64,000 bases of DNA from Thermoplasmata archaeon (GCA_021816725.1 JAKAXD010000004.1:28935-92934); one strand, 5' to 3'; shown: positions 51,894-61,344, counted from the first letter of the stretch. The notes: generated by a model not told the origin, from the letters alone. Numbers and translations: made by a program.

Positions 51894-53498
51894 ATGTCGG
51901 ATAAATTTGATTTCAACCTCAACCTCAGGAACCTTTTTTCGAACACTCCAAGAAATTTCTCAGACACTGAGATTCTCTACAAGAACAAGAGGAAGACGAC
52001 GTATTCGAAATTCTTCCAGAAGGTAAATGGGCTCGCCTCTGGGCTGAGCGAAATAGGAGTGAAACAGGGGGATACGGTTGCAGTTATCGACTGGGATACA
52101 GACAAGTACATGGAAGCATACTACGCAGTCCCGATGATGGGTGCCATACTTCATACTGTCAACATTAGATATCCACCGGAACTCATCTATTACACGATGA
52201 ATCATGCGGAGGACAAATACGTCATTGTCAGGGATGAATTTGTTCCTATACTTGAAAAGAATAGGCAGCTGTTCGATTTTATCAAAGGTTGGGTGGTATA
52301 CAGCGATGACAGTGAGACTGTATCAACCTCCCTTGGACCAAACTACCAGTACAATGATATAGTGAAGAATGAGAAATATGACTTCCCTGATCTCGATGAA
52401 AACACTGTGGCAACCATATTTTACACCTCTGGGACGACTGGCCTTCCAAAGGGCGTCACCTTCACTCACAAGAACCTCTTTATGCACACACTGGCACTTG
52501 CGAACGGCATAAATTTCGCCCCCATCAACGTTGGGAGAACAGATAATTTCCTTATACTTGTTCCCATGTTCCACGTTCATTCCTGGGGAATACCGTACAT
52601 GGCCCTCATGAATGGGAATAGGTACGTCCTTCCTGGAAAGTACGATGTAGGCACTATACTTGAGCTGGTCAAGAATGAAAATATCAAATTTTCAGCAATG
52701 GTTCCCTCAATACTTTACATGATACTCTCTTCCCCCAATCTGGAGGAATACAGAGAACATCTGAAGGGGTGGAAGGTGGTTATAGGGGGAGCAGCCCTAC
52801 CGAGGGGACTGGCGCTGAAGGCAAAATCGTTCGGCATTACAACCATAGGCGCCTACGGCTTGTCGGAAACTGCACCTCTCCTCACAATAGCCATTTATAA
52901 CGACGCTTTGAAGAAAGCTGACGAAGAAACAAAGTTCAATTACTCCATAACAACCGGAATACCCGTTCCGATGGTCAATCTAAGGGTCATAGACAAGGAC
53001 ATGAAGGACGTGCCTGCAGACGGCAAGAGCATAGGAGAGATTGTTGTCCATTCCCCATGGTTGACATCAGGATATTTCAAGGATCCTCAAAAGACAGAAG
53101 AGCTCTGGAGAGGAGGGTGGCTTCACACGGGTGATCTTGCTGTAATACATCAGAATGGATACATTTCTATAGTGGACAGGGAGAAGGATGCTGTCAAGAG
53201 CGGAGGGGAGTTCATACCGTCCCTTGTACTTGAAAACGCAATCAGCGAGCTGAAAGGGGTGGGAGAGGTTGCTGTGATTGGTAAGCCGCACGAGAAGTGG
53301 GGGGAGAGGCCAGTTGCTTTTATCGTGAGGAGCGAGCCGATTAAGGATGGCGACGTTTATGATCATCTCAACAAATTCATGGATGTAGGAAGGATACAGA
53401 AATGGTGGATACCTGATGAGATTGTCTTCATTGATTCAATGCCAAAGACAAGCACGGGGAAAGCGGACAAGAAGGAATTGAGGAAGCTCCTAAAATAA
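51894..53498 (+). CDS. Long-chain acyl-CoA synthetase (AMP-forming)
   Basis: A 534-residue adenylate-forming ligase. TIFYTSGTTGLPKGVTFTHK is the AMP/P-loop motif, PMFHVHSWGIPY lies near the acyl pocket, GAYGLSETAPLL is the adenine-binding segment, GGWLHTGDLA and DREKDAVKSGGEFI form the hinge, and KTSTGKADKKELRK carries the C-terminal catalytic Lys. It activates fatty or aryl acids to CoA thioesters. The WIPDEIVFIDSMPKT region resembles medium/long-chain enzymes of Archaea. It is monocistronic with a leaderless start at ATG 51894. Confidence 0.9.
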   Translation: MSDKFDFNLNLRNLFSNTPRNFSDTEILYKNKRKTTYSKFFQKVNGLASGLSEIGVKQGDTVAVIDWDTDKYMEAYYAVPMMGAILHTVNIRYPPELIYYTMNHAEDKYVIVRDEFVPILEKNRQLFDFIKGWVVYSDDSETVSTSLGPNYQYNDIVKNEKYDFPDLDENTVATIFYTSGTTGLPKGVTFTHKNLFMHTLALANGINFAPINVGRTDNFLILVPMFHVHSWGIPYMALMNGNRYVLPGKYDVGTILELVKNENIKFSAMVPSILYMILSSPNLEEYREHLKGWKVVIGGAALPRGLALKAKSFGITTIGAYGLSETAPLLTIAIYNDALKKADEETKFNYSITTGIPVPMVNLRVIDKDMKDVPADGKSIGEIVVHSPWLTSGYFKDPQKTEELWRGGWLHTGDLAVIHQNGYISIVDREKDAVKSGGEFIPSLVLENAISELKGVGEVAVIGKPHEKWGERPVAFIVRSEPIKDGDVYDHLNKFMDVGRIQKWWIPDEIVFIDSMPKTSTGKADKKELRKLLK

Positions 53499-53809
53499 GG
53501 GATGAAGATCAATCCTTCAAGAACCTTCTGGATATCAATAACCGTTAGAGGGCCCACTATATATTTGGATTATTAACCCTAGACAAGTCTGGGTTGGCAT
53601 TATAGTGTCTTCAGTCTTGGCCGCATTGACTGCAATTGAGGCTGTTCCGCAGCACCTGCTGAAGCCGCCGTAAAGATTTCTTTTTTTAATTTCTCCAAAA
53701 TTTTGAATTCTTCAAAATGCACTTCCCAATTTTTAGTCCCGGGTATTGAATGGATTCATGATGAATTTGAAGGAAACTTATTCCACTGCTCTCCGAATGC
53801 CCGGATTTT
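53499..53809. other. Spacer with an isolated C-terminal-like ORF fragment
   Basis: An ORF lacking a start (53542-53673, plus strand) would read LEGPLYIWIINPRQVWVG followed by a hydrophobic helix and VPQHLLKPP. It looks like the end of a lost membrane protein gene. The rest is A/T-rich, and T-runs near 53680-53690 could terminate the acyl-CoA synthetase transcript. Confidence 0.3.
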
Positions 53810-54709
53810 TCAAAGTATGTATCCGAGGAAAAATCCTAGGAAGGTTGAGATTATCCACGTGGCTACGATCAACATGAACGGTCTCATGTTGATTGCCTTG
53901 AAGCTGTAGGAGAGACCGCTGCCCACAACGCTGGCAGACAATGTCTGGCTGTTGGATAATGGGACGCCCAATAAAGTAGCAACCTCAACAAGTATCGCGC
54001 TGCTTAACAGGGAGATTGTTGCACTTGAATATCGCATGCTGTACATTTCTTCACCGACCCTCTTGATGACCCCCCTGCTCAGGAAAACAGAGCCGATGAT
54101 TATCCCGATCACCATTACAATCACGACAACTAAACTGCCTCCTAGTAGATTCAGGATGAAACCGAGGGTGTTTGCCCCAAGGGTGAATGACGTGAAGAAG
54201 GATGCGGCAACAAGCAATCCCTTCATGGAGATCGCTGTCTTCCAGATGTCCTTGGGGGGATTCTTGATCAGGACCTTATTGGAAAGATAGGAAATTGCTA
54301 TGGACAGGATAGGGGAGATTATCCACATTGCAACGATGAGCAGCAATAGGCCCTGGTCTGGTATCCTGCCAGCATGAATTGAAATGCCGATGACGGAGCC
54401 GACAAGGACCATTGTCAGTGACAGCGGCGCTCTTAGCAGTGTCGCAATTATGAACGCTGTGATGGAGATGAGGAGCGCTATTGAAATGAAATAGTAGGAA
54501 TGAGGCAGGAGGGCAGTTGCTGCATATCTCAGGCTTTCTCCCTCCAGCAAGAGCCCCGATACGTAACCGACTATGCCTATCAGGACACCAGTCCATCTCC
54601 TTATGATCCTCGCGCCAACAACTGTACCGACCGAAACTGACAGATTGTTTCCGGAAACTAGGATAGTCAGTATCGCCCCTAGCAAAACAGTTAGCAGGAA
54701 AAGCTGCAT
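53810..54709 (-). CDS. PiT-family inorganic phosphate transporter
   Basis: A 299-residue membrane carrier with about eight to ten helices. The first PiT repeat has ILVSGNNLSVSVGTVVGARIIRRWTG (the G-x-N-D/N-x-x-x-x-G motif region), and the second has LGVPLSNSQTLSASVVGSGLSYSFKAINM, typical of PiT proteins (N-S-Q-T/A-x-x-S-x-x-G). It is shorter than bacterial PitA. The gene follows the PhoU-like gene by one base on the same strand, forming the usual archaeal/bacterial DUF47-PiT pair. Import would be driven by protons or sodium. Confidence 0.87.
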   Translation of the reverse strand: MQLFLLTVLLGAILTILVSGNNLSVSVGTVVGARIIRRWTGVLIGIVGYVSGLLLEGESLRYAATALLPHSYYFISIALLISITAFIIATLLRAPLSLTMVLVGSVIGISIHAGRIPDQGLLLLIVAMWIISPILSIAISYLSNKVLIKNPPKDIWKTAISMKGLLVAASFFTSFTLGANTLGFILNLLGGSLVVVIVMVIGIIIGSVFLSRGVIKRVGEEMYSMRYSSATISLLSSAILVEVATLLGVPLSNSQTLSASVVGSGLSYSFKAINMRPFMLIVATWIISTFLGFFLGYIL

Positions 54710-54710
54710 T

Positions 54711-55400
54711 CTATCCTGTCAGTGATTTGTAGATTGAGAGTATGAGATCGGCCGCATCCTCGCAATCGTCTACCATATCGTCTATCTTATGGACCATGCT
54801 TGTCACATGGTTGAAAACTATGTAGTTCATCTTGTCTGCATTCTTGTAAGTATCATCCAGGACGGAATCCTTCATGTCGTCCACTGCTTCCTCTATGATC
54901 TCTATCTTCTTCTTGTATTCGTTGATCTTGCCCATATCAGATTCCGTTAGCATTCCCTTCAGTGCAGCAAACGCGTCCTTGCCAGACGTCAGCATGTGGA
55001 CGAACATCCTGTAGGGAGACTCAAGCACCTTCCCCAGGTTCCCATTGCTCTGCAAATAGCCAAGATTCATTCTCTTAATCTCCCTGCTCAGGTAATATGA
55101 CCTGTCTATAATGTCATCCAGCCTGTTAACGAGGAAGAGAAGATTGTCTATCAAGCTTGGATTTATTGCCCCTCTCGTAATCAGGACGCTGAAATTTTCG
55201 GAAAGATCATCCCCTTCCCTTTCCTTCATTTTCACCTTTTCGTTCAGTACATCCATTTCCTTTGGATCGCTCTGCATCATCTTGACAAGGAAATCGGCAA
55301 CTTCCGTTCCAAGATCTGGAAATACGGTGAACCTGCCTAGTATGTTCCTTTCCCCGACGCTAGTGAACCTCTTGAAAAATGATGGTTTTTCCACCGCCAA
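54711..55400 (-). CDS. PhoU-like DUF47 protein
   Basis: A 229-residue all-helical cytosolic protein of the DUF47/PhoU-like group. Features are MKEREGDDLSENFSVLITRGAI, FLVNRLDDIIDRSYYLSREI and VHKIDDMVDDCEDAADLI, acidic helices that in relatives bind metal clusters. It is the partner of the PiT transporter that follows one base later, and is believed to control its activity rather than bind DNA. Confidence 0.88.
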   Translation of the reverse strand: MAVEKPSFFKRFTSVGERNILGRFTVFPDLGTEVADFLVKMMQSDPKEMDVLNEKVKMKEREGDDLSENFSVLITRGAINPSLIDNLLFLVNRLDDIIDRSYYLSREIKRMNLGYLQSNGNLGKVLESPYRMFVHMLTSGKDAFAALKGMLTESDMGKINEYKKKIEIIEEAVDDMKDSVLDDTYKNADKMNYIVFNHVTSMVHKIDDMVDDCEDAADLILSIYKSLTG

Positions 55401-55603
55401 ATATGGATGGAAAGTATATTATGATTACCCGAGGATCTGCAAAATGCCGTGATGGAAATCTAATGTCGGTAGATTTTAGTTATGGACGCGTGATGCTTCC
55501 TTAGCGCATTCTTGACCTAGCATTCTAGTGAGTTAGCTAACTCATGGATCAACAAAGATGCAGGAACCTATTCCATTTGCAGCAAGGATGAGATGTTAAT
55601 GTG

Positions 55604-55981
55604 CTAATTCCTTCTCCTGTTAATTGCGGTATTTTTGGCAATGAAAGTTCCCACCAGGGATCCTGATAAAGCAAGTGCTGCCGTGACAAGGAACATCAAT
55701 GCCAGTAGCACGGCAGAACCTATTCCAGATATTGCAGCAACTTCGCTAAGCACAGGGCCAAGGTATCCTGAGGGTATGGTGAGGAATACCAGTAATACTG
55801 CTATGATGCCTCCTAAGATTGAGGAGATTACAGATACGACATACCCCCTTCTCACAAGCAACGACGCAACTAATCCGGCTATGATGACGGTATACCATAT
55901 CCCCGTAAGCATTAACGCGAATGCGACCACTGCTGTTATCACGATGGCAATCAGGCGACCGCTAGTATCCCCAATTTTCAT
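55604..55981 (-). CDS. Small four-helix membrane protein (125 aa)
   Basis: A 125-residue protein made almost entirely of hydrophobic helices (about 10-27, 29-45, 50-70 and 85-115), ending in a basic tail NTAINRRRN. No family recognised; the composition resembles DUF-type archaeal membrane proteins. It overlaps the penicillin-acylase-like gene by four bases (ATGA) and follows it on the same strand, so they are co-expressed; it may assist export, anchoring or transport of the product. Confidence 0.65.
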   Translation of the reverse strand: MKIGDTSGRLIAIVITAVVAFALMLTGIWYTVIIAGLVASLLVRRGYVVSVISSILGGIIAVLLVFLTIPSGYLGPVLSEVAAISGIGSAVLLALMFLVTAALALSGSLVGTFIAKNTAINRRRN

Positions 55982-58521
55982 GATGAACCCCCTGGATTCA
56001 GAGTAATGACTGACATCACATCGCTCCTCGGAAATAATGATTGTGAAGGGTAGAACGCAAGAGGAAGATATGTGCCGTTAATCCAGTCATTTACATAATT
56101 TGAATACAACTGACTCTCCGGATTCTCGCTCTGTCCACCTGGATAGACGCCGAATGAGTCAGAGATGTTGCTGAGGTTTGCAACCATCTCCCAGCTCTGG
56201 CCACCCGTCGGATAATTGCTTGGACCCACGCCGGAAGCGTCGTTGGGAGTATTGAAGTCCCCACCTTTTGGTATTGGGCCCACGTTGAATTCAGAAAGGC
56301 CGAAAAGATTCGGGAACAGGAATCCGTAGAAGCGGCCCCAAGTATAATTCCCTGAAGGATATCTGGATTCAAGATACTGCATGGCCTCTATCACAGATTC
56401 AGAAACGAGGCTCTTCATAGACAGATTGGAGAATGGTTCTGCTGAACCGTTGATAATGATATTTAGGAGAACGTCCTCCATAGATGCATATCCAGAGGTG
56501 TTTGGAAGGCTGCCACCCATTGCCGACGGGATGCCTAGAGAATTGTTGTATTTGAACCACCCATGATCCCCAAGGAAAGGAAGGAATGTGTTGTTGAAAA
56601 GGAACTCATAAGTGAAAAACCATACGGAAGCAGCAAGGGAATTCTCGGTCATGTTATAGTTCCAATGCGATAGAAGCGAATAGGCCCTTGCCACCGTTGC
56701 ATTTGAGCTGTCACTCATGTAGGAAAGCAGGTGAGGAACTGCAGCTTCTGCTTCATAGTCAGTGTAATTTGTCCCCTGGAAATTTATGACGTTATTCACC
56801 GATACGAGGGAATGCTGTTCAAGGTAGTTGACTTCCATCTGAGCCCTATATCCGTCTGAGAAGCTGTTGGTCATGCCGAACCAGTAAGGATAGGAAGGCC
56901 CGACCTGCCTCTGGTTTGAGCTCACTATGAAACCCTGGGGAGGGTTCACTACCTGTGGCACAGAGGAATATGGAATGGAACCAGAGATGAATTCGCTTCC
57001 ATCCCCAGGCATGATTGCAGCAGGATTGTATGTCTTCCCGGAAAATATCGGGTAGAAGGCAGGGGAGATGTCGGCGATAGTAGTCCTGTTCGCGAACGCA
57101 AAATTCTGGTACGGAGCTTTCCATATGGAAAGGTCGTTCCTGAACTGTGTCCAGTTGGAGGCAGAATTTATCTCAAGAAGGGAACCTATCCCATTGCTGA
57201 CAATGTTCCCCATCCAGTCCATCACAATGGATGTGCTCCCATTCTGTACCATTACTGGTCCCAGGTTTGTCCAGTTCACGTCTAGGCCGTTGATCTTGTA
57301 TTCAATCAAAGGATGGAGAGTACCATTCCATTCGTAATCGCTCCCCACTATCTTCTGCTCGAAGAAGAATGTGCCATCAGCAATGGCCTGGGTATCCGTC
57401 AGGGTCCATGCAATATTCTGGTTAAAGCCTATTATGACTGCAGGTGCCCCCGGAAGGACAACACCATACACGTCAATCCCGGGTGCTACTAGTTGCACCT
57501 GGAACCATATTGCAGGAAGGGAGAATCCAAGGACAGGGCCACCCATGAGTATTGGTGAGCCCGTAGTGGTCCTGTTGCCTGCAATAACGATTTCATTGCT
57601 GTGGTCAATCGTGGGAAGAGGGAAATAAGTTGGGGGATCGTAGCGGAATTGCTGCAACAGATCATTCGCCAGGGATAGGACGGTTGAATTGACGGGATAT
57701 GTGTTGTGCGACATATTCAGCACCGTTGCGTTTGGGATGCCCCCATACCCTGCGTAATAGTAGGACTGGACTGGCGAGAAAGTCGGGAAAAGATCGTAAG
57801 TATAGTTACCCAGGAGACTGTGAATGATTGAGAGCTTGAGCCCCTCATCTCCGAACTCCAGCTGCTGCGTCATTATTTCCTGTACCGCATATGAATACAC
57901 CGGCGTCCAGTAATACGGCTGCACGCCAAGGAGCTTGAATAGAACAGGGGTCAGATGATTCGTGGTAGAATAATTGATGTAAGAGTTTATGCCTGCAGAA
58001 TAGGCAGTCATGGCCTCCGCGGTGAGAAGGTCGGTAGAATTGGTTGATGCATTGCTGACAACGCTGTTCCAATCCTTTTCCGCAGTTATTGGAGCCCCTG
58101 TAAGGGTCTGGAATCTGTCGTAGTTCTGGTATGAGGCACCGAAAATTTTTGACATTTGCCCCATCCCTTCCAGTCCGAACACTTCAAGCTGTTCGAGTCT
58201 TTCCTTCGCCTGGACAAATCCGAGGGCGAAATATAAGCTCTCAATATTAGGGGCATAAAAGTGAAACACGCCCGAACTATCCTGTATGACAGTAACCTTT
58301 CCGGTCAGGCCTGGAAGTGAATATGATTCGTTTCCTATTACAAGATTCCTTGAATTCTGGATAACACCCGTGGAGGGATTGAGGATGGAGAGTAATGGGG
58401 TGAACGTTCCCATGAGAACGATGACGACTATGATCACGACAGCCAATATCGGAGGAACGATGGCCCTCTTCTTCATAGTTCGTTCGATTCTTTTTGGCTT
58501 ACTTAAGGTTTTGCCTTCCAT
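55978..58521 (-). CDS. Penicillin acylase family (Ntn-hydrolase) protein, membrane anchored
   Basis: An 847-residue precursor. A membrane anchor lies at about 20-42, after a basic N-terminus. The alpha-chain part has VIQDSSGVFHFYAPNIESLYFALGFVQAKERLEQLE. The expected autoprocessing site precedes S308 in DHSNEIVIAGNRTTTGSPIL, the typical S-N-x-x-x-x-x-G-x-x-T-x-x-G-x-P motif; the beta chain continues with PAVIIGFNQNIAWTLTD. The family hydrolyses amide bonds of acyl-amines, penicillins or acyl-homoserine lactones. Related enzymes are known from acid-loving archaea. The many Asn-X-Ser/Thr sites fit an extracellular enzyme. Confidence 0.88.
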   Translation of the reverse strand: MEGKTLSKPKRIERTMKKRAIVPPILAVVIIVVIVLMGTFTPLLSILNPSTGVIQNSRNLVIGNESYSLPGLTGKVTVIQDSSGVFHFYAPNIESLYFALGFVQAKERLEQLEVFGLEGMGQMSKIFGASYQNYDRFQTLTGAPITAEKDWNSVVSNASTNSTDLLTAEAMTAYSAGINSYINYSTTNHLTPVLFKLLGVQPYYWTPVYSYAVQEIMTQQLEFGDEGLKLSIIHSLLGNYTYDLFPTFSPVQSYYYAGYGGIPNATVLNMSHNTYPVNSTVLSLANDLLQQFRYDPPTYFPLPTIDHSNEIVIAGNRTTTGSPILMGGPVLGFSLPAIWFQVQLVAPGIDVYGVVLPGAPAVIIGFNQNIAWTLTDTQAIADGTFFFEQKIVGSDYEWNGTLHPLIEYKINGLDVNWTNLGPVMVQNGSTSIVMDWMGNIVSNGIGSLLEINSASNWTQFRNDLSIWKAPYQNFAFANRTTIADISPAFYPIFSGKTYNPAAIMPGDGSEFISGSIPYSSVPQVVNPPQGFIVSSNQRQVGPSYPYWFGMTNSFSDGYRAQMEVNYLEQHSLVSVNNVINFQGTNYTDYEAEAAVPHLLSYMSDSSNATVARAYSLLSHWNYNMTENSLAASVWFFTYEFLFNNTFLPFLGDHGWFKYNNSLGIPSAMGGSLPNTSGYASMEDVLLNIIINGSAEPFSNLSMKSLVSESVIEAMQYLESRYPSGNYTWGRFYGFLFPNLFGLSEFNVGPIPKGGDFNTPNDASGVGPSNYPTGGQSWEMVANLSNISDSFGVYPGGQSENPESQLYSNYVNDWINGTYLPLAFYPSQSLFPRSDVMSVITLNPGGSS

Positions 58522-58584
58522 GTTATCTGGTAGCGTATTTCAGTGATCTGTGGAATATGATGTCATAAGTTCCATCGTCTAGAA

Positions 58585-58830
58585 CTATTTCTGCAACTCT
58601 GAAGTAATTCTTTTGAGTGCCCTTTTGTCCCGCACCTGCACCACTATTGATGTTACCCCAATGATAAAGAGTATGACAAACAAAATGTAACCTACATTCC
58701 ACACAGTTCCATTTTTAGGTCCTGGAGGATATGTCAGGAAACCGACAAAATTGAGGAGGTAGAAGATAACACCTGCAATCATGAGCCCAATACCCACCTT
58801 CATTTTCCATTCCAATTCCATACCACTCAA
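58585..58830 (-). CDS. Small membrane protein with two helices (81 aa)
   Basis: The 81-residue product has two membrane helices (about 10-30 and 45-65), a hairpin loop YPPGPKNGTVWN and a basic, charged tail VRDKRALKRITSELQK. There is no recognised domain. The start may be the internal methionine MELEWKMKVG. It lies 63 bases upstream of the penicillin-acylase-like gene on the same strand and could belong to that transcript. Confidence 0.55.
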   Translation of the reverse strand: MSGMELEWKMKVGIGLMIAGVIFYLLNFVGFLTYPPGPKNGTVWNVGYILFVILFIIGVTSIVVQVRDKRALKRITSELQK

Positions 58831-59670
58831 ACAGAGGAGTATGAAAATAGATATTAAATTAACCTGTTCCCTTGTTTTTGCCTGCGTAGCTTCGTTTCAA
58901 CCAAAGCCGATATCTCGATGAGGAGCGCAAGTTTTTCATAAACACTCGAACTTGGACTCGTGATACAGGCCCAGCGTTAAATTATCTACTAATGGGTCAA
59001 AACAAAAACCTCCCATATTAATCGCGACCCTACTTTACTTCATCACCATAAGGAGCCCAGTCCTGCGCTACATTATAATAACAGCAACTATGCTTGTTTG
59101 AGTGTAAAAATCTCTGAGATTGCCATATTGTGAAAAGGGAATTCAAATCTCTTCTTCGATTTAAAGTCAATGTTTCTTCTATTGGGCCTGAAGCAGAGCT
59201 TCAGTAGAGCGGCAAATGCTATAAGGAATGCCAGGGTTACCTTTATGGACGCGCTGGGATACTTCCTGTCCGAGCTCGAGTATCTCGACCTAAATTGGCT
59301 GGAAATTCACCTTTTGTCTTGGGTTTGAGGTTTACTTATGGTGCTTCATTCGAGGATAAAGTATAGAAATTTCTAATGATATAAAAGGAAACGATAATCA
59401 GGGATACAAGCCATAAACACGATCTCCTTGAAGAAGGGAAAGAGGTCACTTAACAAATTAGAAGAAACGATTGTGGAACCTGCGAACGTCAGAAGCATAA
59501 AATATATGGAAGGCTGCATTGAGGAGGCAAAATAGGGCCTTAGTGATTTTTGGATACAAAGGTGGAAGTGTTGATTGTTATTCCAAAGTCATTGATTTTG
59601 AGGAGTAGTATAGTCATTTTGACCATTACGTGCATTCGGTTTATCTAGAGAATCTAACCTTCGTTGTGTA
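58831..59670. other. Long spacer with decayed-looking sequence (840 bases)
   Basis: No intact gene longer than 52 codons is seen. A short plus-strand ORF (59170-59328) has protein-like sequence with KQSFSRAANAIRNARVTFMD and ALGYFLSELEYLDLNWLEI, without a clear promoter. Downstream, protein-like pieces in shifted frames continue to about 59660. A remnant of a transposon or other lost gene next to the tRNA-Arg is likely but unproven; no terminal repeats were found. Confidence 0.35.
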
Positions 59671-59744
59671 CGGGCTTGTCGGGATTTGAACCCGAATTAG
59701 AAGCTCCGGAGGCTTCTGTGCTATCCAGATTACACTACAAGCCC
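59671..59744 (-). tRNA. tRNA-Arg (CCG anticodon)
   Basis: Read on the minus strand: acceptor stem GGGCTTG pairs with CAAGCCC, discriminator G (59671), no encoded CCA. The anticodon stem GAAGC/GCTTC encloses CTCCGGA, with anticodon CCG at 59709-59707. The T arm is TCGGG-TTCAAAT-CCCGA. No intron. Confidence 0.96.
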
Positions 59745-59793
59745 ATTGGGGTATGTGCGTAAAAGACTTTACTATTAAAAAGATGAGGTAAAG

Positions 59794-61344
59794 ATGTCAA
59801 CCGATTTAAGCAAGCTTAGAGGTGAAATATTGAAGGAATTGAGTTTGAACTCGATCAACTCTGGCATTTACGCGGGAGGATGGGTCAAGAAGCCATCCGG
59901 AAGGACCGTCCAGTCAATCAGCCCTATAGACGGTAAAAATATAGCGGCAGTCATGACAGGCTCGAAGTCCGATTACGAGCTTGTGGTGAGGAATGCGGAG
60001 AGGGCATACGAAGAATGGCTGAAACTCACACCGCCACAGAGGGGTGAGCTCGTAAGGCTGATAGGAAACGAACTCAGGAAGGAGAAGCAGAGTCTTGGAA
60101 AAATTGTTTCGCTTGAAACAGGGAAGACAACGGTAGAGGGTGAGGGGGAAATACAGGAGATGATCGATATCGCTGACTTCGCAGTTGGGTTGTCGAGGCA
60201 GCTGCATGGACTGCAAATGGCCAGCGAGAGGTATGAACACCGGATGTACGAGCAGTACCTTCCACTTGGCGTCATTGGGGTCATAACATCATTCAACTTC
60301 CCTTCGTCCGTATGGTCCTGGAATTCTTTCATAGCTGCAGTGGTGGGGGATGTAGTTATCTGGAAGCCTTCGTCCAAAGCCATACTGACGGCTATTTCAG
60401 TGATGAAGATAGTCACCAAGGTGATAAGGGAGAATCACTATCCGGAAGTATTCAGCCTGCTGACAGGGAGCGGAAGCGAAATAGGAAACATGATGTCTGC
60501 TGACAGCAGAGTAAAACTGGTCTCATTTACGGGTTCGGTCAAGTCTGGAAGGATCGTTTCCGAAACTGTCGCAAGGAGATTCGGGAAGACGATACTTGAA
60601 CTGGGTGGAAACAACGGCTCCATCGTAACATCCAAGGCAAACATTCCACTTTCTCTGAAGGGGGTGGCGTTCGGCTCCATGGCTACAGCAGGCCAGAGAT
60701 GTACTACCACAAGGAGGATCATAGTTGATGAGAAGATTTACAAGGAGTTTGTATCAAAGCTGGTAGGAATTTACAGGATGGTGAAGGTGGGGAATCCGCT
60801 TGAGAAAGGCGTTTTAGTCGGTCCCCTGATAGACGATACTGCAGTCAAGAATTTCAATGAAGCAGTGAAGAGGGCTACAAAGGAGGGAGGGAAGGTACTG
60901 GTGGGAGGCAAGGTAGCAACAATCAAGGGACTTGAAGGTGGGTTCTTTGTCCAGCCTACAATCATCGAGATGCCAAAGGTCACGCCTATCACCTGCGAGG
61001 AGACTTTCGCACCGATACTATACGTCTTCAAGTACAAGACTTTGGACGAAGCCATTAGGATACACAATGCTGTACCGCAGGGACTGTCTTCCAGCATTTA
61101 TACAACGGACCTTGGTGAAGAAGAAATGTTCCTGTCTGCCAAGGGAAGTGACTGCGGGCTCGCGAATGTGAACACTGCCACGGCAGGGGCTGAGATAGGG
61201 GGAGCATTCGGCGGGGAGAAGGATACGGGTGGAGGCAGGGAGAGTGGGAGCGATGCCTGGAAGAGCTATGCAAGGAGGCAGACTGTCACCATAAACTGGG
61301 GAAAGGACATTCCCCTCGCACAGGGGGTAAAATTCGACGTCTGA
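59794..61344 (+). CDS. Aldehyde dehydrogenase, ALDH7 (antiquitin/alpha-aminoadipic semialdehyde dehydrogenase)-like
   Basis: A 516-residue NAD(P)-dependent aldehyde dehydrogenase. GVIGVITSFNFPSSVWSWN and VIWKPSSKA bind the coenzyme, FTGSVKSGR follows, the general base Glu is in TILELGGNNG, and the catalytic Cys is in TAGQRCTTTRR. The C-terminal segment GAEIGGAFGGEKDTGGGRES with GSDAWKSYARRQTVTINW and IPLAQGVKF is the ALDH7 hallmark. ALDH7 enzymes oxidise L-2-aminoadipate semialdehyde in lysine catabolism, or betaine aldehyde. No lysine-degradation neighbour is visible, so the substrate remains open. Full length. Confidence 0.88.
   Translation: MSTDLSKLRGEILKELSLNSINSGIYAGGWVKKPSGRTVQSISPIDGKNIAAVMTGSKSDYELVVRNAERAYEEWLKLTPPQRGELVRLIGNELRKEKQSLGKIVSLETGKTTVEGEGEIQEMIDIADFAVGLSRQLHGLQMASERYEHRMYEQYLPLGVIGVITSFNFPSSVWSWNSFIAAVVGDVVIWKPSSKAILTAISVMKIVTKVIRENHYPEVFSLLTGSGSEIGNMMSADSRVKLVSFTGSVKSGRIVSETVARRFGKTILELGGNNGSIVTSKANIPLSLKGVAFGSMATAGQRCTTTRRIIVDEKIYKEFVSKLVGIYRMVKVGNPLEKGVLVGPLIDDTAVKNFNEAVKRATKEGGKVLVGGKVATIKGLEGGFFVQPTIIEMPKVTPITCEETFAPILYVFKYKTLDEAIRIHNAVPQGLSSSIYTTDLGEEEMFLSAKGSDCGLANVNTATAGAEIGGAFGGEKDTGGGRESGSDAWKSYARRQTVTINWGKDIPLAQGVKFDV

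Noticed and set aside
58831..59670. An insertion sequence
   Set aside because: No terminal inverted repeats, target duplications or intact transposase could be found, so only a remnant is suggested.
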